Below, one piece after another: positions 1 to 8,452 of a stretch of 64,000 nucleotides of DNA. A program made the position numbers and the translations under genes. Location: assembly GCF_047730085.1 (NCBI RefSeq), contig NZ_CP159830.1:2666001-2730000 (forward strand), read 5' to 3'. Source of the stretch: Njordibacter sp937773555 (lineage in GTDB: Bacteria > Pseudomonadota > Gammaproteobacteria > Pseudomonadales > Balneatricaceae). The notes under the pieces were generated by a model, which worked only from the letters and a program-made list of their open reading frames with translations, was not told the origin of the DNA and searched no databases. How positions within the stretch are numbered: the stretch's first letter is position 1; each line of letters begins with the position of its first letter.

Positions 1-511
1 AACAATGATTTCAACACACATAGAAGACAAAGATTGGTATCGCAGCGCCATCAGGGGTTGGCTTGCTGAACGCAACATGCAGGTGCAGTCGAAGGTGAGG
101 GAAGAGTTTGGCGTTATCTCTATGGCAACAGTGGCGCCGCATAATTCTGAAATCAATCATATTGGTACTGCTGGCGGTGCAGTGCGGCTTTCCTCTGGCT
201 ATGCTTTTAGCACTATTCAAACACAGATGTCTTCACTGGCTAAATCTATCACGGTTGGCAGTCCTCACTTACCCAAAGCATTTTCTAAAGGTTTAATTTT
301 TATGGATAAGGTCTTTAATCGGGCTCTTAAGGCGCAACCAGATCAGGGGGTTAGTTTTTTTATGGCAACAGCTAGGGCGCTTGATGCTGACCAATTTTCA
401 CACTTTATGCTGGGTAAGGCAGGGGTCATTGAATGGCTAAAAGTAATACACGCCATACCCAAACGACCCTTTATAAAAGCTGCACTGAAGCAATGTTTTA
501 GCCATGACTAG
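1..511 (+). CDS. crtY: Lycopene beta-cyclase, C-terminal part (gene runs off the left edge)
   Basis: Cyclises lycopene to beta-carotene. The visible 168 residues match the C-terminal third of bacterial CrtY: a reE-GVI segment near residues 33-38, then GTAGGAVRLSSGYAF, equivalent to the family's G-GGxxRPSTGYAF motif. The N-terminal FAD-binding part must lie upstream of base 1, so the first ATG at base 5 is probably an internal methionine. Its stop overlaps the start of the next gene by 8 bases, which indicates translational coupling. The pairing with a Brp/Blh protein means the carotene is probably cleaved to retinal. Family identity is confident; the upstream extent is unknown. Confidence 0.85.
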   Translation, partial: TMISTHIEDKDWYRSAIRGWLAERNMQVQSKVREEFGVISMATVAPHNSEINHIGTAGGAVRLSSGYAFSTIQTQMSSLAKSITVGSPHLPKAFSKGLIFMDKVFNRALKAQPDQGVSFFMATARALDADQFSHFMLGKAGVIEWLKVIHAIPKRPFIKAALKQCFSHD

Positions 512-1334
512 CCTAGATGTCTTAGCTATGGCTGCAGTGTTGCTGTTTGGCGTGCCCCATGGCGGCCTAGATGGCGCTATAGCCCGCCGCAGCGGGTGGC
601 CCAAGGGATTCATTTCATGGTTTGGGTTCAATCTTACTTACGTCCTTCTGGCAGCTTCGGTGATATGGATTTGGTGGCAATGGCCATTGCTGGGGTTGGC
701 CGTATTCCTAACAATCTCAGGACTACATTTTGGTAGTAGTGACATTGTAACTACAAAATCAACCCTAGCAGAAAGACCTGTCTATAGATGGCTCCCCTTG
801 TTGGCACATGGTGGCCTAGTGCCTATTGCCATTCCCAGCCTGCAGTCATCACAGGTGCAGCCATTATTTACCCTTTTGGTGGGTGAAGTGGGCACAACAA
901 TGCTTATGGATGCCGTTAGCCTACTGTTTTTACCATGGCTAGCCTGCTTCGCTGTTTACTGTGGTTATGCCACTGTTTACCCAGCATGGCGCAAACCATT
1001 ACTTAATCTAATCATAGTATTAATTTTAGTATTCTGGCTGTCGCCACTGGTTAGTTTTGCCCTGTATTTTTGTGTATGGCACAGTCGTTGCCATACCCTG
1101 CGAATATGGCGCAGCCTTAAAGAAGAAAGTGAACGCCGGCGCAGTTTAATAGAGGCAGTTATCTACTCTGTGACAGCCTGGGTTGCTGCATTAGGGTTTT
1201 ACATAGTTTTTCAACAGTCTTTTACTACAGCACTTATACAAATAACTTTTATTGGTCTGGCTGCGCTTACTGTGCCCCACATGTTATTGGTAGACTTTGC
1301 AGACAAACTAAAACGCCGTCACCTATGGCCATGA
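504..1334 (+). CDS. blh: Brp/Blh-type beta-carotene 15,15'-dioxygenase
   Basis: Membrane dioxygenase that splits beta-carotene into two retinals, the chromophore of proteorhodopsin. 276 residues with about seven hydrophobic segments. The family's metal-ligand motifs are visible in order: GVPHGGLDG near residue 17, SGLHFGSSD near 74, a WHSRCH segment near 190 and PHMLL near 253, each contributing histidines for the non-haem iron. The ATG lies inside the crtY stop region (ATGACTAG). In marine bacteria crtEIBY-blh commonly sits beside a proteorhodopsin gene; none is seen downstream here, so it would be upstream or elsewhere. Confidence 0.85.
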   Translation: MTSLDVLAMAAVLLFGVPHGGLDGAIARRSGWPKGFISWFGFNLTYVLLAASVIWIWWQWPLLGLAVFLTISGLHFGSSDIVTTKSTLAERPVYRWLPLLAHGGLVPIAIPSLQSSQVQPLFTLLVGEVGTTMLMDAVSLLFLPWLACFAVYCGYATVYPAWRKPLLNLIIVLILVFWLSPLVSFALYFCVWHSRCHTLRIWRSLKEESERRRSLIEAVIYSVTAWVAALGFYIVFQQSFTTALIQITFIGLAALTVPHMLLVDFADKLKRRHLWP

Positions 1335-1530
1335 CCATTCAAAAATAATGTCTTGGCAACTCATGTACAAGGGTAAAAGTGCGAAAAAATACAGAGCTTA
1401 GCCCCTAGAGGCATAAGATTTAGCCTTATAAATAACATTGAACGCCGTATATTGTGCAGTCAAGAATCATTTTAATGGCCCTATTTATGTTGTGTAGTCT
1501 GCTGACAAGCCGATTATATAATGCTAAAAC

Positions 1531-1566
1531 TTGTGCCCTTAATGAGACGTATCTATAATATTACCC
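1531..1566 (+). promoter_or_regulatory. Sigma70-like promoter giving an almost leaderless transcript
   Basis: TTGTGC at 1531-1536, a 17-base spacer, and a perfect TATAAT at 1554-1559. The expected transcription start is within a base or two of the ATG at 1567, and no ribosome binding site precedes that ATG. The rest of 1335-1530 shows no gene and no clear signal. Confidence 0.5.
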
Positions 1567-2608
1567 ATGAACACATTTGAATTTGATGACTTAAAAAGCC
1601 CAATTATACAGGCCCCTATGGCAGGTGGAGTAAACACTCCTGAAATTAGCAAGTGCAGTGGCTAACTTTGGTGGAGTAGGCAGTTTTGGCTTTGCTTACA
1701 CCACACCAGAAAATATAGAAAAGTCTCTACTAAGTACAAAAAAACTGACATCTGGGCATATAAACGCTAATTTTTTTGTCTTTAAAGATATAAAACTGCC
1801 AAACAAAAATATTCAAAATACCTGTATTGAAGCATTAACTTCGTTACCATTTAATGAAGGTGTTGAATTTACAGTGCCCTCATTTCCTTTTTTTCCATCA
1901 CTGAATGACCAATTAGGCCCCATATGGGAGAGCCGTCCCTCTATCCTGACTTTTCATCTAGGGGTTCCTGATCTTTGCATTATAGAAAAAGCGAAGTCTC
2001 TAGGAATTAAAGTAGGAATAACAGCAACGAGTGAGGCTGAAGCAATCATTGTGGCTAACGCTGGGGCTGATTTTATTGTAGCTCAAGGTATTGAGGCTGG
2101 TGGGCATAGGGGTGTATTCAATCTAGAAAGTGAAGATCATCAGCTCACACTTGAAAACCTTCTTTTAAAGCTACGCAGAACAGTGTCTTTACCCCTAGTT
2201 GCTGCTGGTGGGCTAATGGATGGGGCAGATATTAGGCGAGTGATGAGCCTTGGCGCCAGTGCGGCACAATTGGGTACGGCTTTTTTGTGCTGTCCAGAAG
2301 CAGGAACCAGCGCTGTTCATAAGCACTACTTACTCAACAGCCATGATAGAAAAACAGAAATCACTCAGGCTTTTTCTGGCAGGCCCGCTCGAGGAATAGA
2401 TAATACGTTTATACATCTGATGAAAAACAAGCCTACTCTGCCATTCCCAGCACAGAATTCCCTCACTGCCCACTTGAGAAAGACCGCGCAAGACACTTCT
2501 AGTGGGGAATTTGTAAGCCATTGGGCTGGCCAGAATTTTAAAAAAATACGCCCTCTTCCCTGTTTACAGGTTCTACAGCTACTCAAAACAGAGTTAGAGA
2601 GACCATAG
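1567..2608 (+). pseudogene. Nitronate monooxygenase (2-nitropropane dioxygenase family), frameshifted near codon 29
   Basis: FMN-dependent enzyme family oxidising nitronates such as propionate 3-nitronate. From the ATG at 1567 the frame encodes the family's N-terminus (PIIQAPMAGG, then TPEIS) and stops after 32 codons at 1663-1665. The neighbouring frame resumes at 1655 with AVANFGGVGSFGF, exactly what should follow, and runs to 2608. Dropping one base (the T at 1654) restores a continuous protein of about 346 residues. The body keeps the conserved VAQGIEAGGHRG segment with its catalytic-type histidine, and the FMN phosphate-binding GGLMDGADIRR stretch. Either a real lesion or a sequencing or assembly error; the otherwise intact frame favours a recent event or an error. 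Confidence 0.8.
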
Positions 2609-2665
2609 TAGACATTAAATTCATAGCCGAATGAGTCTAATGGTATTCCCTGTCTCTATACTCAC

Positions 2666-2682
2666 GCTATTTTTTAAATAGC
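2666..2682. terminator. Weak AT-rich hairpin between convergent genes
   Basis: GCTATTT and AAATAGC are perfect 7-base arms around a TTT loop, lying between the end of the nitronate monooxygenase gene and the minus-strand small genes. The stem is AT-rich and lacks a clear following T-run, so termination is only a possibility. Confidence 0.3.
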
Positions 2683-2716
2683 TTAGGGTAAAGTTAACCC
2701 AACTAACTGATTTATC

Positions 2717-2863
2717 TCAGTCGTCAGACTCTTTATTCCTGTCCGCACGGTCTTGCTGCCGCCTTGGTGCGCCAAAACGAAATTCTAAGAAAGTGAGCAC
2801 AAGCCCTATAGACATCATAGCAAATACAAACATGGCAATATTAAACAAGTTGTCAGCAATCAT
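2717..2863 (-). CDS. 48-residue single-pass membrane microprotein
   Basis: Not a family I recognise. It starts with ATG at 2863 and stops with TGA at 2717-2719. One hydrophobic helix (about residues 5-28) is followed by a strongly charged tail rich in R, D, Q and E. Its ATG overlaps the TGA of the preceding small gene in an ATGA junction, which supports translation as part of a unit. It is last in a row of three tiny membrane proteins. Confidence 0.55.
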   Translation of the reverse strand: MIADNLFNIAMFVFAMMSIGLVLTFLEFRFGAPRRQQDRADRNKESDD

Positions 2864-3045
2864 GACTCATCCCTCCGGGCTAGGAGACTAGATAATTTAA
2901 AGTAGATGCCAAAGGCCAGTATAGACGGCACCCATATGGCAGTGAACAACCCTTCTATCTGTTTCCCCTCAAACCAGAGCAAACCAGAAACTGCAAAGGA
3001 CACGGCAACCGCCAGCAAGATGAATAAATCTGATAGTTTGAACAT
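2860..3045 (-). CDS. 61-residue membrane protein, two predicted helices
   Basis: Not recognised. There are two hydrophobic segments, about residues 6-24 and 33-52, with a basic cytoplasmic-type end (LLARRDES). A good ribosome binding site (AAGGAAA) lies about 7 bases before the ATG. Its stop overlaps the start of the 48-residue protein by ATGA. It may form a small membrane complex with its two neighbours. Confidence 0.55.
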   Translation of the reverse strand: MFKLSDLFILLAVAVSFAVSGLLWFEGKQIEGLFTAIWVPSILAFGIYFKLSSLLARRDES

Positions 3046-3103
3046 ACTAATTTCCTTACCTAATAGTTAACGTTTGTCCGAATAAGGGCCCGGATCCTCC
3101 CTT

Positions 3104-3364
3104 CTAAACTTGGTGGAACCCAACTGAGGCTAACAACAGTCCAGAGATAGTAATCGCTGCTGGAATGCGAAGACCTACAAGACCAAACACGTCTACCATA
3201 GAAGGAACCAAGGCAGTTAACCCAAGTGGCACCCACAAAAAAAATGGCGTCGCAATTACCACACCCAGCCAGCCAGCCAGCCGTAAAAGACTCAAGCGAT
3301 TCGTTTGAGCAGCGGGTGGGGATACTTTGTTTTCATCATTCATTACTTCGAGTTTAGTTTTCAT
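3104..3364 (-). CDS. 86-residue membrane protein, first of a three-gene microprotein unit
   Basis: Not recognised. A hydrophilic N-terminus of about 24 residues, including a Pro-Pro-Ala-Ala stretch, precedes two hydrophobic segments near residues 29-50 and 63-83. The gene ends 58 bases before the 61-residue gene on the same strand. A second ATG at codon 8 is possible. Together the three genes look like a transcription unit of small inner-membrane proteins; no enzyme or transporter motif is visible in any. Confidence 0.5.
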   Translation of the reverse strand: MKTKLEVMNDENKVSPPAAQTNRLSLLRLAGWLGVVIATPFFLWVPLGLTALVPSMVDVFGLVGLRIPAAITISGLLLASVGFHQV

Positions 3365-3809
3365 TTCGCTCTAAGACACTATCTTATTAATAGATGATAC
3401 CAGATTGCTGAAAAGATTTTGAAACTAACGTCTCGTGAAGCTGATCAAACAATTAGTATCTAATATCGAGCTTTTCACACTATTAACCAACGAGTGGTTT
3501 ATTGCCCATCTTAGCACCACCAAAGCAACTACTGGGCCACGAACTACTTAAAGTTTCATTAAAGTAATAAGGCAAGATAATGTGTGAAAAAGTCTTACTT
3601 CTATTAGATCAGAGCCTAGCTGTTCAAGGTAGCTTAGGCGCAGTAAAGTATTGTAAAGCCCCCTATAAGAGCCATAACAGGTGTTAAATCTCATATTAGC
3701 AGGGTAAAAAAAGCAATAGTTTGTTTTTAATGCCATGGCATATCTAGGCCTAAGGGCAACTAAGCTTAAGCATCTTTATTCATGCGCGATGCACTGCATA
3801 TTAGTAACG
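3365..3809. other. Intergenic stretch without a supported gene
   Basis: The only open frame here (about 62 codons, minus strand) has no recognisable composition or binding site and was set aside. There is an imperfect hairpin at 3614-3639 (GCCTA-GCT against AGC-T-TAGGC). Otherwise I see nothing definite; the region separates two minus-strand units and should hold the promoter of the small membrane genes. Confidence 0.4.
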
Positions 3810-5285
3810 TTAGTCCAAGGGATAAATGGGTCGCGGTACCTTTTTATAGTTCAGTGCTTGATAATTTACTGTACACAGTGCGCCACTATCACAAACGATG
3901 ATATCTCCAGCTATAGGTTCGAACGCCGCTCGAAAGTGCTGCATAGATTTTAGTGCAACTACTGTTTTTTCTCTAGGGTCAATGCCAAAGGTTTGAAATT
4001 GATTAAGATCTAACATTTGTCCAGCAATACTCACCAGGAGAATTTCGATGCCTTGGATTTTTAGTACCGCGCAGTCCCCAAAGTTTTTTTGCAATCCTGC
4101 GATCATTGGGCCCGTTCCCACCACTAACCCACTGCCTTGCCACATAAGTTTTGCATTGACTTGCAGTGGGCCACCCCCCATTTTTGGCTCTACTTTACCA
4201 CCCACTCTAATACACACTTGTGCTCCTAACTCATAGCCTTGCAACTCTAGAACAGCTTGTGGGTCTACCAAGGGTCCAAAACAGGCGTTTTCAATTTGGT
4301 TATCTAGCAGCGCTTTTAATAGGTTAGTGCTATCTCCATATGCGCCTGCACCTGGGTTATCTGCATAGTCAGCGATAATTAGAGGGCCTTCTTCTCTGAG
4401 CCCTGACCACTTGCTTGCGATACCTGCAACTTCAGTACAACTGTAATAAGTATTCAATACCTGATCCCGCCTAGTCCAAATATCTTCTGCTATATTTTCT
4501 GCCAGCTGACGATGTAAAGCGGTGTCACCAGAGCAACATATTAGTACTGTAGGGCCTAATTCACTAATATCAGCACTGGCAAAGGCACCGTTAATACTCA
4601 CCGCATAAACGTCTTCTTGCTGTTCGTAACCCCTTGCTAACTCATGCCTTTGGATCATTGGCCCTATATCAGTTCTACCGCCATTAATTTCTTCTAGCAT
4701 TGGCCTATGGGCCCGCAGCGTTTGAGGCTGAATTTGCTTGATTAAAGCTCGCTGTAAAATTTGCGCTGTGCGCTGCCCTGTCTCACGCATATCTACGTGG
4801 GGGTAGGTATTATAAGACACTAAAATTTGCGCCAGTTGGCACATTTGTAGCGTCACATTGGCATGGGGATCTAGGGTGACGGCTATTGGAATATCTGGGC
4901 CCACACCTGCACGTACTCTGCGCAGTATTTCACCTTCTCCGTCATCACAAACATCAGTCACCATAGCACCATGTAAGATTAAAAAAACACCATCCCACTG
5001 CTCAGAAAGACGCTGTGTAAGTGGCTTTAATATTTCCTCAAAAGCATGGCTTGTGACTTTACCTCCAGGCCCAGCTGAGGCACTAAAACAGTGTTCTATT
5101 TGCCAGTTGTATTCGGCACCTACGTCTAGCAACCCTGCTAATTCAGTGTTTTTGCTCCCTCGTTGGGCTATCGCCTGCATACCATCGAGCAACATTTGAC
5201 GATTAAAACTATCGAATGTTGTTGGGTAAACATTAAACGTATTTGTTTCATGAGAGAACTCTGCACTTAGTATTTTAAAGGTCAT
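3810..5285 (-). CDS. M81 family metallopeptidase, MlrC-like (DUF1485)
   Basis: The family is named after MlrC of microcystin degradation, but most members act on unknown small peptides or amides. 491 residues, a normal length. Visible family motifs: AEFSHETNTF at the N-terminus, LHGAMVTDVCDDGEGE near residue 104, DPHANVT near 142 (metal-ligand region) and DYADNPGAGAYGDST near 305. No signal peptide, so cytoplasmic. It is divergent from a DadA-like amino acid oxidase across about 400 bases, suggesting shared use of a peptide-like or N-substituted amino acid substrate (inference). Confidence 0.8.
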   Translation of the reverse strand: MTFKILSAEFSHETNTFNVYPTTFDSFNRQMLLDGMQAIAQRGSKNTELAGLLDVGAEYNWQIEHCFSASAGPGGKVTSHAFEEILKPLTQRLSEQWDGVFLILHGAMVTDVCDDGEGEILRRVRAGVGPDIPIAVTLDPHANVTLQMCQLAQILVSYNTYPHVDMRETGQRTAQILQRALIKQIQPQTLRAHRPMLEEINGGRTDIGPMIQRHELARGYEQQEDVYAVSINGAFASADISELGPTVLICCSGDTALHRQLAENIAEDIWTRRDQVLNTYYSCTEVAGIASKWSGLREEGPLIIADYADNPGAGAYGDSTNLLKALLDNQIENACFGPLVDPQAVLELQGYELGAQVCIRVGGKVEPKMGGGPLQVNAKLMWQGSGLVVGTGPMIAGLQKNFGDCAVLKIQGIEILLVSIAGQMLDLNQFQTFGIDPREKTVVALKSMQHFRAAFEPIAGDIIVCDSGALCTVNYQALNYKKVPRPIYPLD

Positions 5286-5682
5286 TACTTAGCCTGCCTT
5301 TTGATTTTTTATTATGAATAACCGCAGCCCTCTGAAAGAACCGACAGCTCATTAAAAAACTCTTAGAGTGGCGTTCACCTAGGCAGCCCCATAGGTTGTC
5401 AATTAAATATTAATTCATGCTATTAAATGGTCACCGTTTAAACCATTTATACGTTCTCACACTAGAGGATTAAGTAGCAAGTAAACAACCTGATCAATTA
5501 AAATGTCACTCATACAAAGCACTAACATTGGTGCACCCATTGCCTTAAAAATAACAGATGAAAGACAATGGTAAACTAGCCTTAATGACGTCTTAAAGGG
5601 CGTGTGATTTATGTAAAACCTTTGGTAACTTTGTTGTATCATTTAAGCCAAGTTTTAATGAATTTCTTTTTTGAGTCAGACT
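5286..5682. other. Divergent intergenic region between mlrC-like and dadA-like genes
   Basis: About 400 moderately AT-rich bases that must contain both divergent promoters. I could not assign confident -35/-10 elements or an operator. The 61-codon minus-strand frame inside it looks like a chance frame. Confidence 0.35.
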
Positions 5683-6936
5683 ATGAATATACTCGTTATT
5701 GGAGGAGGTGTTGTTGGGGTGGCAACGGCTTACTATCTTTCTCAAAAAGGAATCAATGTCACTGTTTTAGAAGCCCAAGAAAGACATGGGGATTTTGGTG
5801 CAACCGCTGGAAATGCTGGCCTTTTAAGCCCCAGCGATGCGTTTGCTTGGGCGTCACCCTCTGCGTTAAAGGTAGCGATTAAATCTCTATTAAAACCGCA
5901 GTTAGGGATTCAGTATAAGTTACATATGGACCCTACATTATGGCGATGGACAGCATCTTTTTTATCTCAGTGCCGCAGCAGCCGGTGGGTTAAAAATTCA
6001 GATTCAAAGTTCCAATTAGCACAATATTCCATAGATATGTTGGCCGAATTGCAGCTGGCAACGCAGATAAACTTTGACGCTAGTCACCAAGGCATAGCCT
6101 ATGCGAGTAGAAGCCAAGGTAGTTTAGAAGAGTTGAGCCGTCATTTTAACTTTTTAGAAGACCGGGGGCTTAAATTAGAATTACTGGATCGAGGCGCTCT
6201 GCATGAAAAACTGCCTTTGCTGCAAGCTAATAGCCAAACGTATGCCGGAGCTGTTTTCTCGCCTAATTGCAAAACAGGCGACTCCGCCAAGTTTTCTGTA
6301 GAACTAGCTAACTGGTGCGTAAAAAAGACAGAATGCCAATTTATATGGGGCGCTACAGTTGAAAAAATTTGCCAAAAAGATAATAAGATCTCAAGCATTG
6401 TAACGTCTAAAGGAGAGTTTAAAGCAGATGCATATGTGCTAGCAGCTGGCGCCCACAGCGGTATTTTAGCAACACAGCTTAATATTAAATTACCGATCTG
6501 CCCAATCAAAGGGTTTTCAATAACAGCCCCTTTAATCAATACACCAATAGAGCCTATGCCGGGGTTTGATGATACCGATAAACTCGTTGCATTATCTATT
6601 TTTGGAGATCGCCTGCGGATGTCTTCATCGGCAGTTTTTGATGGATTTGATACTCATTTTAGACAAGAAAATTTCCAAGAGATTTTAAATTTGGCCAAAG
6701 AGATACTTCCAAATGCAGCCAATTATAGCGCTGCTAAATATTGGTCAGGGTTGCGACCTATGACCCCTTCATCGTTACCCATACTAGGCCCTTCTCCAAT
6801 AGAAAACCTATATCTCAATGTTGGTCATGGCAACCTAGGGTGGACCTTAGCTTGTGGTACAGGAAAAATAGTTGCAGATATCATAGCCAAGAAAAAGCCA
6901 CACGTAGATATGAGCCCATTCCTACTCAAAACTTAA
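5683..6936 (+). CDS. FAD-dependent D-amino acid dehydrogenase-like oxidoreductase (DAO family)
   Basis: Likely oxidises an amino acid or secondary amine to the imino acid with electrons to the quinone pool, as in DadA. The dinucleotide fold is at the extreme N-terminus (ILVIGGGVVGVATAYYL), followed by an E at the end of beta-2 (VLEAQER) and a C-terminal GLRPMTPSSLPILGPSP segment plus GHGNLGWTLACGTG, both typical of DadA. I chose the ATG at 5683, which puts the fold at residue 3; an in-frame TTG at 5671 adds four residues. Substrate cannot be read from sequence; DadA is the closest named relative. Confidence 0.8.
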   Translation: MNILVIGGGVVGVATAYYLSQKGINVTVLEAQERHGDFGATAGNAGLLSPSDAFAWASPSALKVAIKSLLKPQLGIQYKLHMDPTLWRWTASFLSQCRSSRWVKNSDSKFQLAQYSIDMLAELQLATQINFDASHQGIAYASRSQGSLEELSRHFNFLEDRGLKLELLDRGALHEKLPLLQANSQTYAGAVFSPNCKTGDSAKFSVELANWCVKKTECQFIWGATVEKICQKDNKISSIVTSKGEFKADAYVLAAGAHSGILATQLNIKLPICPIKGFSITAPLINTPIEPMPGFDDTDKLVALSIFGDRLRMSSSAVFDGFDTHFRQENFQEILNLAKEILPNAANYSAAKYWSGLRPMTPSSLPILGPSPIENLYLNVGHGNLGWTLACGTGKIVADIIAKKKPHVDMSPFLLKT

Positions 6937-7000
6937 ATTTAGAAACACATATATAACCATAGCCTGCACGTTCCTTTGAGACCGCCATAGGTGTTCATAT

Positions 7001-7036
7001 AGAGTTAGAGTTAGAGTTAGAGTTAGAGTTATAGTT
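7001..7036. repeat. Hexanucleotide tandem repeat (AGAGTT)5 plus one variant unit
   Basis: Five perfect AGAGTT units at 7001-7030, then ATAGTT at 7031-7036. It lies about 90 bases upstream of the Sel1-type gene, so copy-number slippage could alter spacing in that gene's control region. It is directly preceded by TGTTCATAT at 6992-7000. Confidence 0.9.
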
Positions 7037-7123
7037 AGACGAAAGGATAAGCTAATCAGGCTTAATAAGGGTAGATCTAGTAAACCTATACAGCTAGACT
7101 CCTAATATATTAGAGGATCATGT

Positions 7124-7510
7124 ATGAGCATAATAAAAACCATAGTGTGCGCCAGTTCATTCGGCTTTTTCTCCTCGTTAGCACTACTGCCATTATCATC
7201 TCAGGTGCACGCCATAAGTGAATTAGAACAGGGCTTTCAAGCCCAAAGTAAGTCTGATTTAACAAGTGCTGCTAATTACTTTCTAACAGCAGCTCAAGCT
7301 GGTAGTAGCGAAGCTCAATACCAGTTGGGCTTGCTCTATGTTCAAGGCATTGGCATTGACTCAAACCTTGTTAAGGCAAAAATTTTAATACAAAAAGCAG
7401 CGGATCAAGGCCATTTGCTTGCAACTAAATGGTTGAGCCTGCAAACTATTTCTGCAGCAACTGGTGGAGAAGATGAGGATGAAGATGAAGATCCTGAAGA
7501 CGACTGCTAG
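7124..7510 (+). CDS. Small exported Sel1/TPR-repeat protein with acidic tail
   Basis: 128 residues. A signal peptide (hydrophobic core about 10-27, cleavage after QVHA near 30) is followed by about two Sel1-like repeats: a SDLTSAANYFLTAAQ helix pair, then GSSEAQYQLGLLYVQGIG and DQGHLLATKWL. Sel1 repeats form protein-binding solenoids. The last 15 residues are almost purely acidic (EDEDEDED type), which could bind cations or basic partners in the periplasm. Ribosome binding site GAGG lies about 8 bases before the ATG. It stands alone, converging on the rhodanese gene. Partner unknown. Confidence 0.75.
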   Translation: MSIIKTIVCASSFGFFSSLALLPLSSQVHAISELEQGFQAQSKSDLTSAANYFLTAAQAGSSEAQYQLGLLYVQGIGIDSNLVKAKILIQKAADQGHLLATKWLSLQTISAATGGEDEDEDEDPEDDC

Positions 7511-7530
7511 ATATTACTACCAGATTTAAC

Positions 7531-7562
7531 ATAATAAAAGGGCCCAACGGCCCTTTTATTAT
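7531..7562. terminator. Bidirectional rho-independent terminator
   Basis: A perfect 14-base inverted repeat, ATAATAAAAGGGCC and its complement, around a CAAC loop, with A-rich and T-rich flanks. It serves both the Sel1 gene (plus) and the rhodanese gene (minus), whose stops face each other. Confidence 0.9.
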
Positions 7563-7579
7563 GGCTATAACTTAGCCTA

Positions 7580-8290
7580 TTATGGCTTGACCGTATTAAA
7601 ACCAAGCACTTCCCAAGTCTGCATACCGCCGCGGAACCACTTAATTTTCTCAGCCGGATAGCCAAATTTCAATAAGGTTGCCATAGAAGCTGGAGACTGC
7701 CCACACCACATACCATTACAAAACAATGCTAAGGTTTTCGCATCAGCGTAATCAAACACTTCATTTACATTGCCAGCGACAATGGCTTCGTCGACAGTGA
7801 ACTCATCAGCATCACCAACCAGCTTAACACCAAATTGGTCCATCATTACCTGCATAATAATTTCTGTAGTCGCACCTTTGGAGGGCGTTAGTTTTGTGAA
7901 AGGCACGTTGACAGCACCAGGAATAGTGCCCCGCTTAACCCAATCGGGGGTTCGCGAGTCTACTACCAAAATGTTTTCACCATTTTGCATGCGTACTATA
8001 TGATCAATGATCTCCAATTCACCTAGGGTTTCAATACCTGGGGCAAACTTCATTGGCTGAATACAAAATACAGGACAAGGGCGTGAGGTTTTTGCAAACG
8101 CGTCAATCACCATATTATTGTTGTCTTGGTTTCGCATGATTTGCATAGGTTGCCCATTATGAGTCACGTCAATAGACATCATGTTCGCCGTGATTCCAAC
8201 CGGGCCTCCGGCAGCAAAAACGCATAAACTACTAGAGCCTAATAACAGCCCAACACTCATAGATGACATTATTTTTGTTATTTTTTTCAT
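7580..8290 (-). CDS. Exported rhodanese-domain protein
   Basis: Rhodanese domains carry sulfur on an active-site cysteine. 236 residues with a signal peptide (cleavage near CVFA-AGG, residue 26), an N-terminal extension of about 60 residues, and one rhodanese domain. Domain marks: VVDSRTPDWVKRGTIPGAVNVPF, the active-site loop LFCNGMWCGQSP, and WFRGGMQTWEVLGF. The extra cysteines in the loop (C-x4-C) and the CPVFC pair near residue 72 suggest thiol redox chemistry in the periplasm. Substrate unknown. Confidence 0.8.
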   Translation of the reverse strand: MKKITKIMSSMSVGLLLGSSSLCVFAAGGPVGITANMMSIDVTHNGQPMQIMRNQDNNNMVIDAFAKTSRPCPVFCIQPMKFAPGIETLGELEIIDHIVRMQNGENILVVDSRTPDWVKRGTIPGAVNVPFTKLTPSKGATTEIIMQVMMDQFGVKLVGDADEFTVDEAIVAGNVNEVFDYADAKTLALFCNGMWCGQSPASMATLLKFGYPAEKIKWFRGGMQTWEVLGFNTVKP

Positions 8291-8452
8291 ATTTCACCCT
8301 AATATTAGTAGGACGTATTTTATTAGTACGCCGTGCTCATGATCCAATAAATAAAAATATCACTACATTCCTCTTTAGTCTAATAGTTGTTAACAGTATA
8401 AAAAACTTTTTTTATATTTTATTTTTTTTGAAGTCAGTTAATCAACCTAACT

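Noticed and set aside
3548..3736. 62-codon minus-strand open frame in the 3.4-3.8 kb gap
   Set aside because: No ribosome binding site, no recognisable protein composition, and no coupling to neighbours.
5457..5642. 61-codon minus-strand open frame upstream of the DadA-like gene
   Set aside because: It lies in the divergent promoter region and looks like chance; it starts inside the region expected to hold control signals.
7001..7036. Repeat array as a possible CRISPR
   Set aside because: Units are 6 bases with no spacers; it is a simple tandem repeat.
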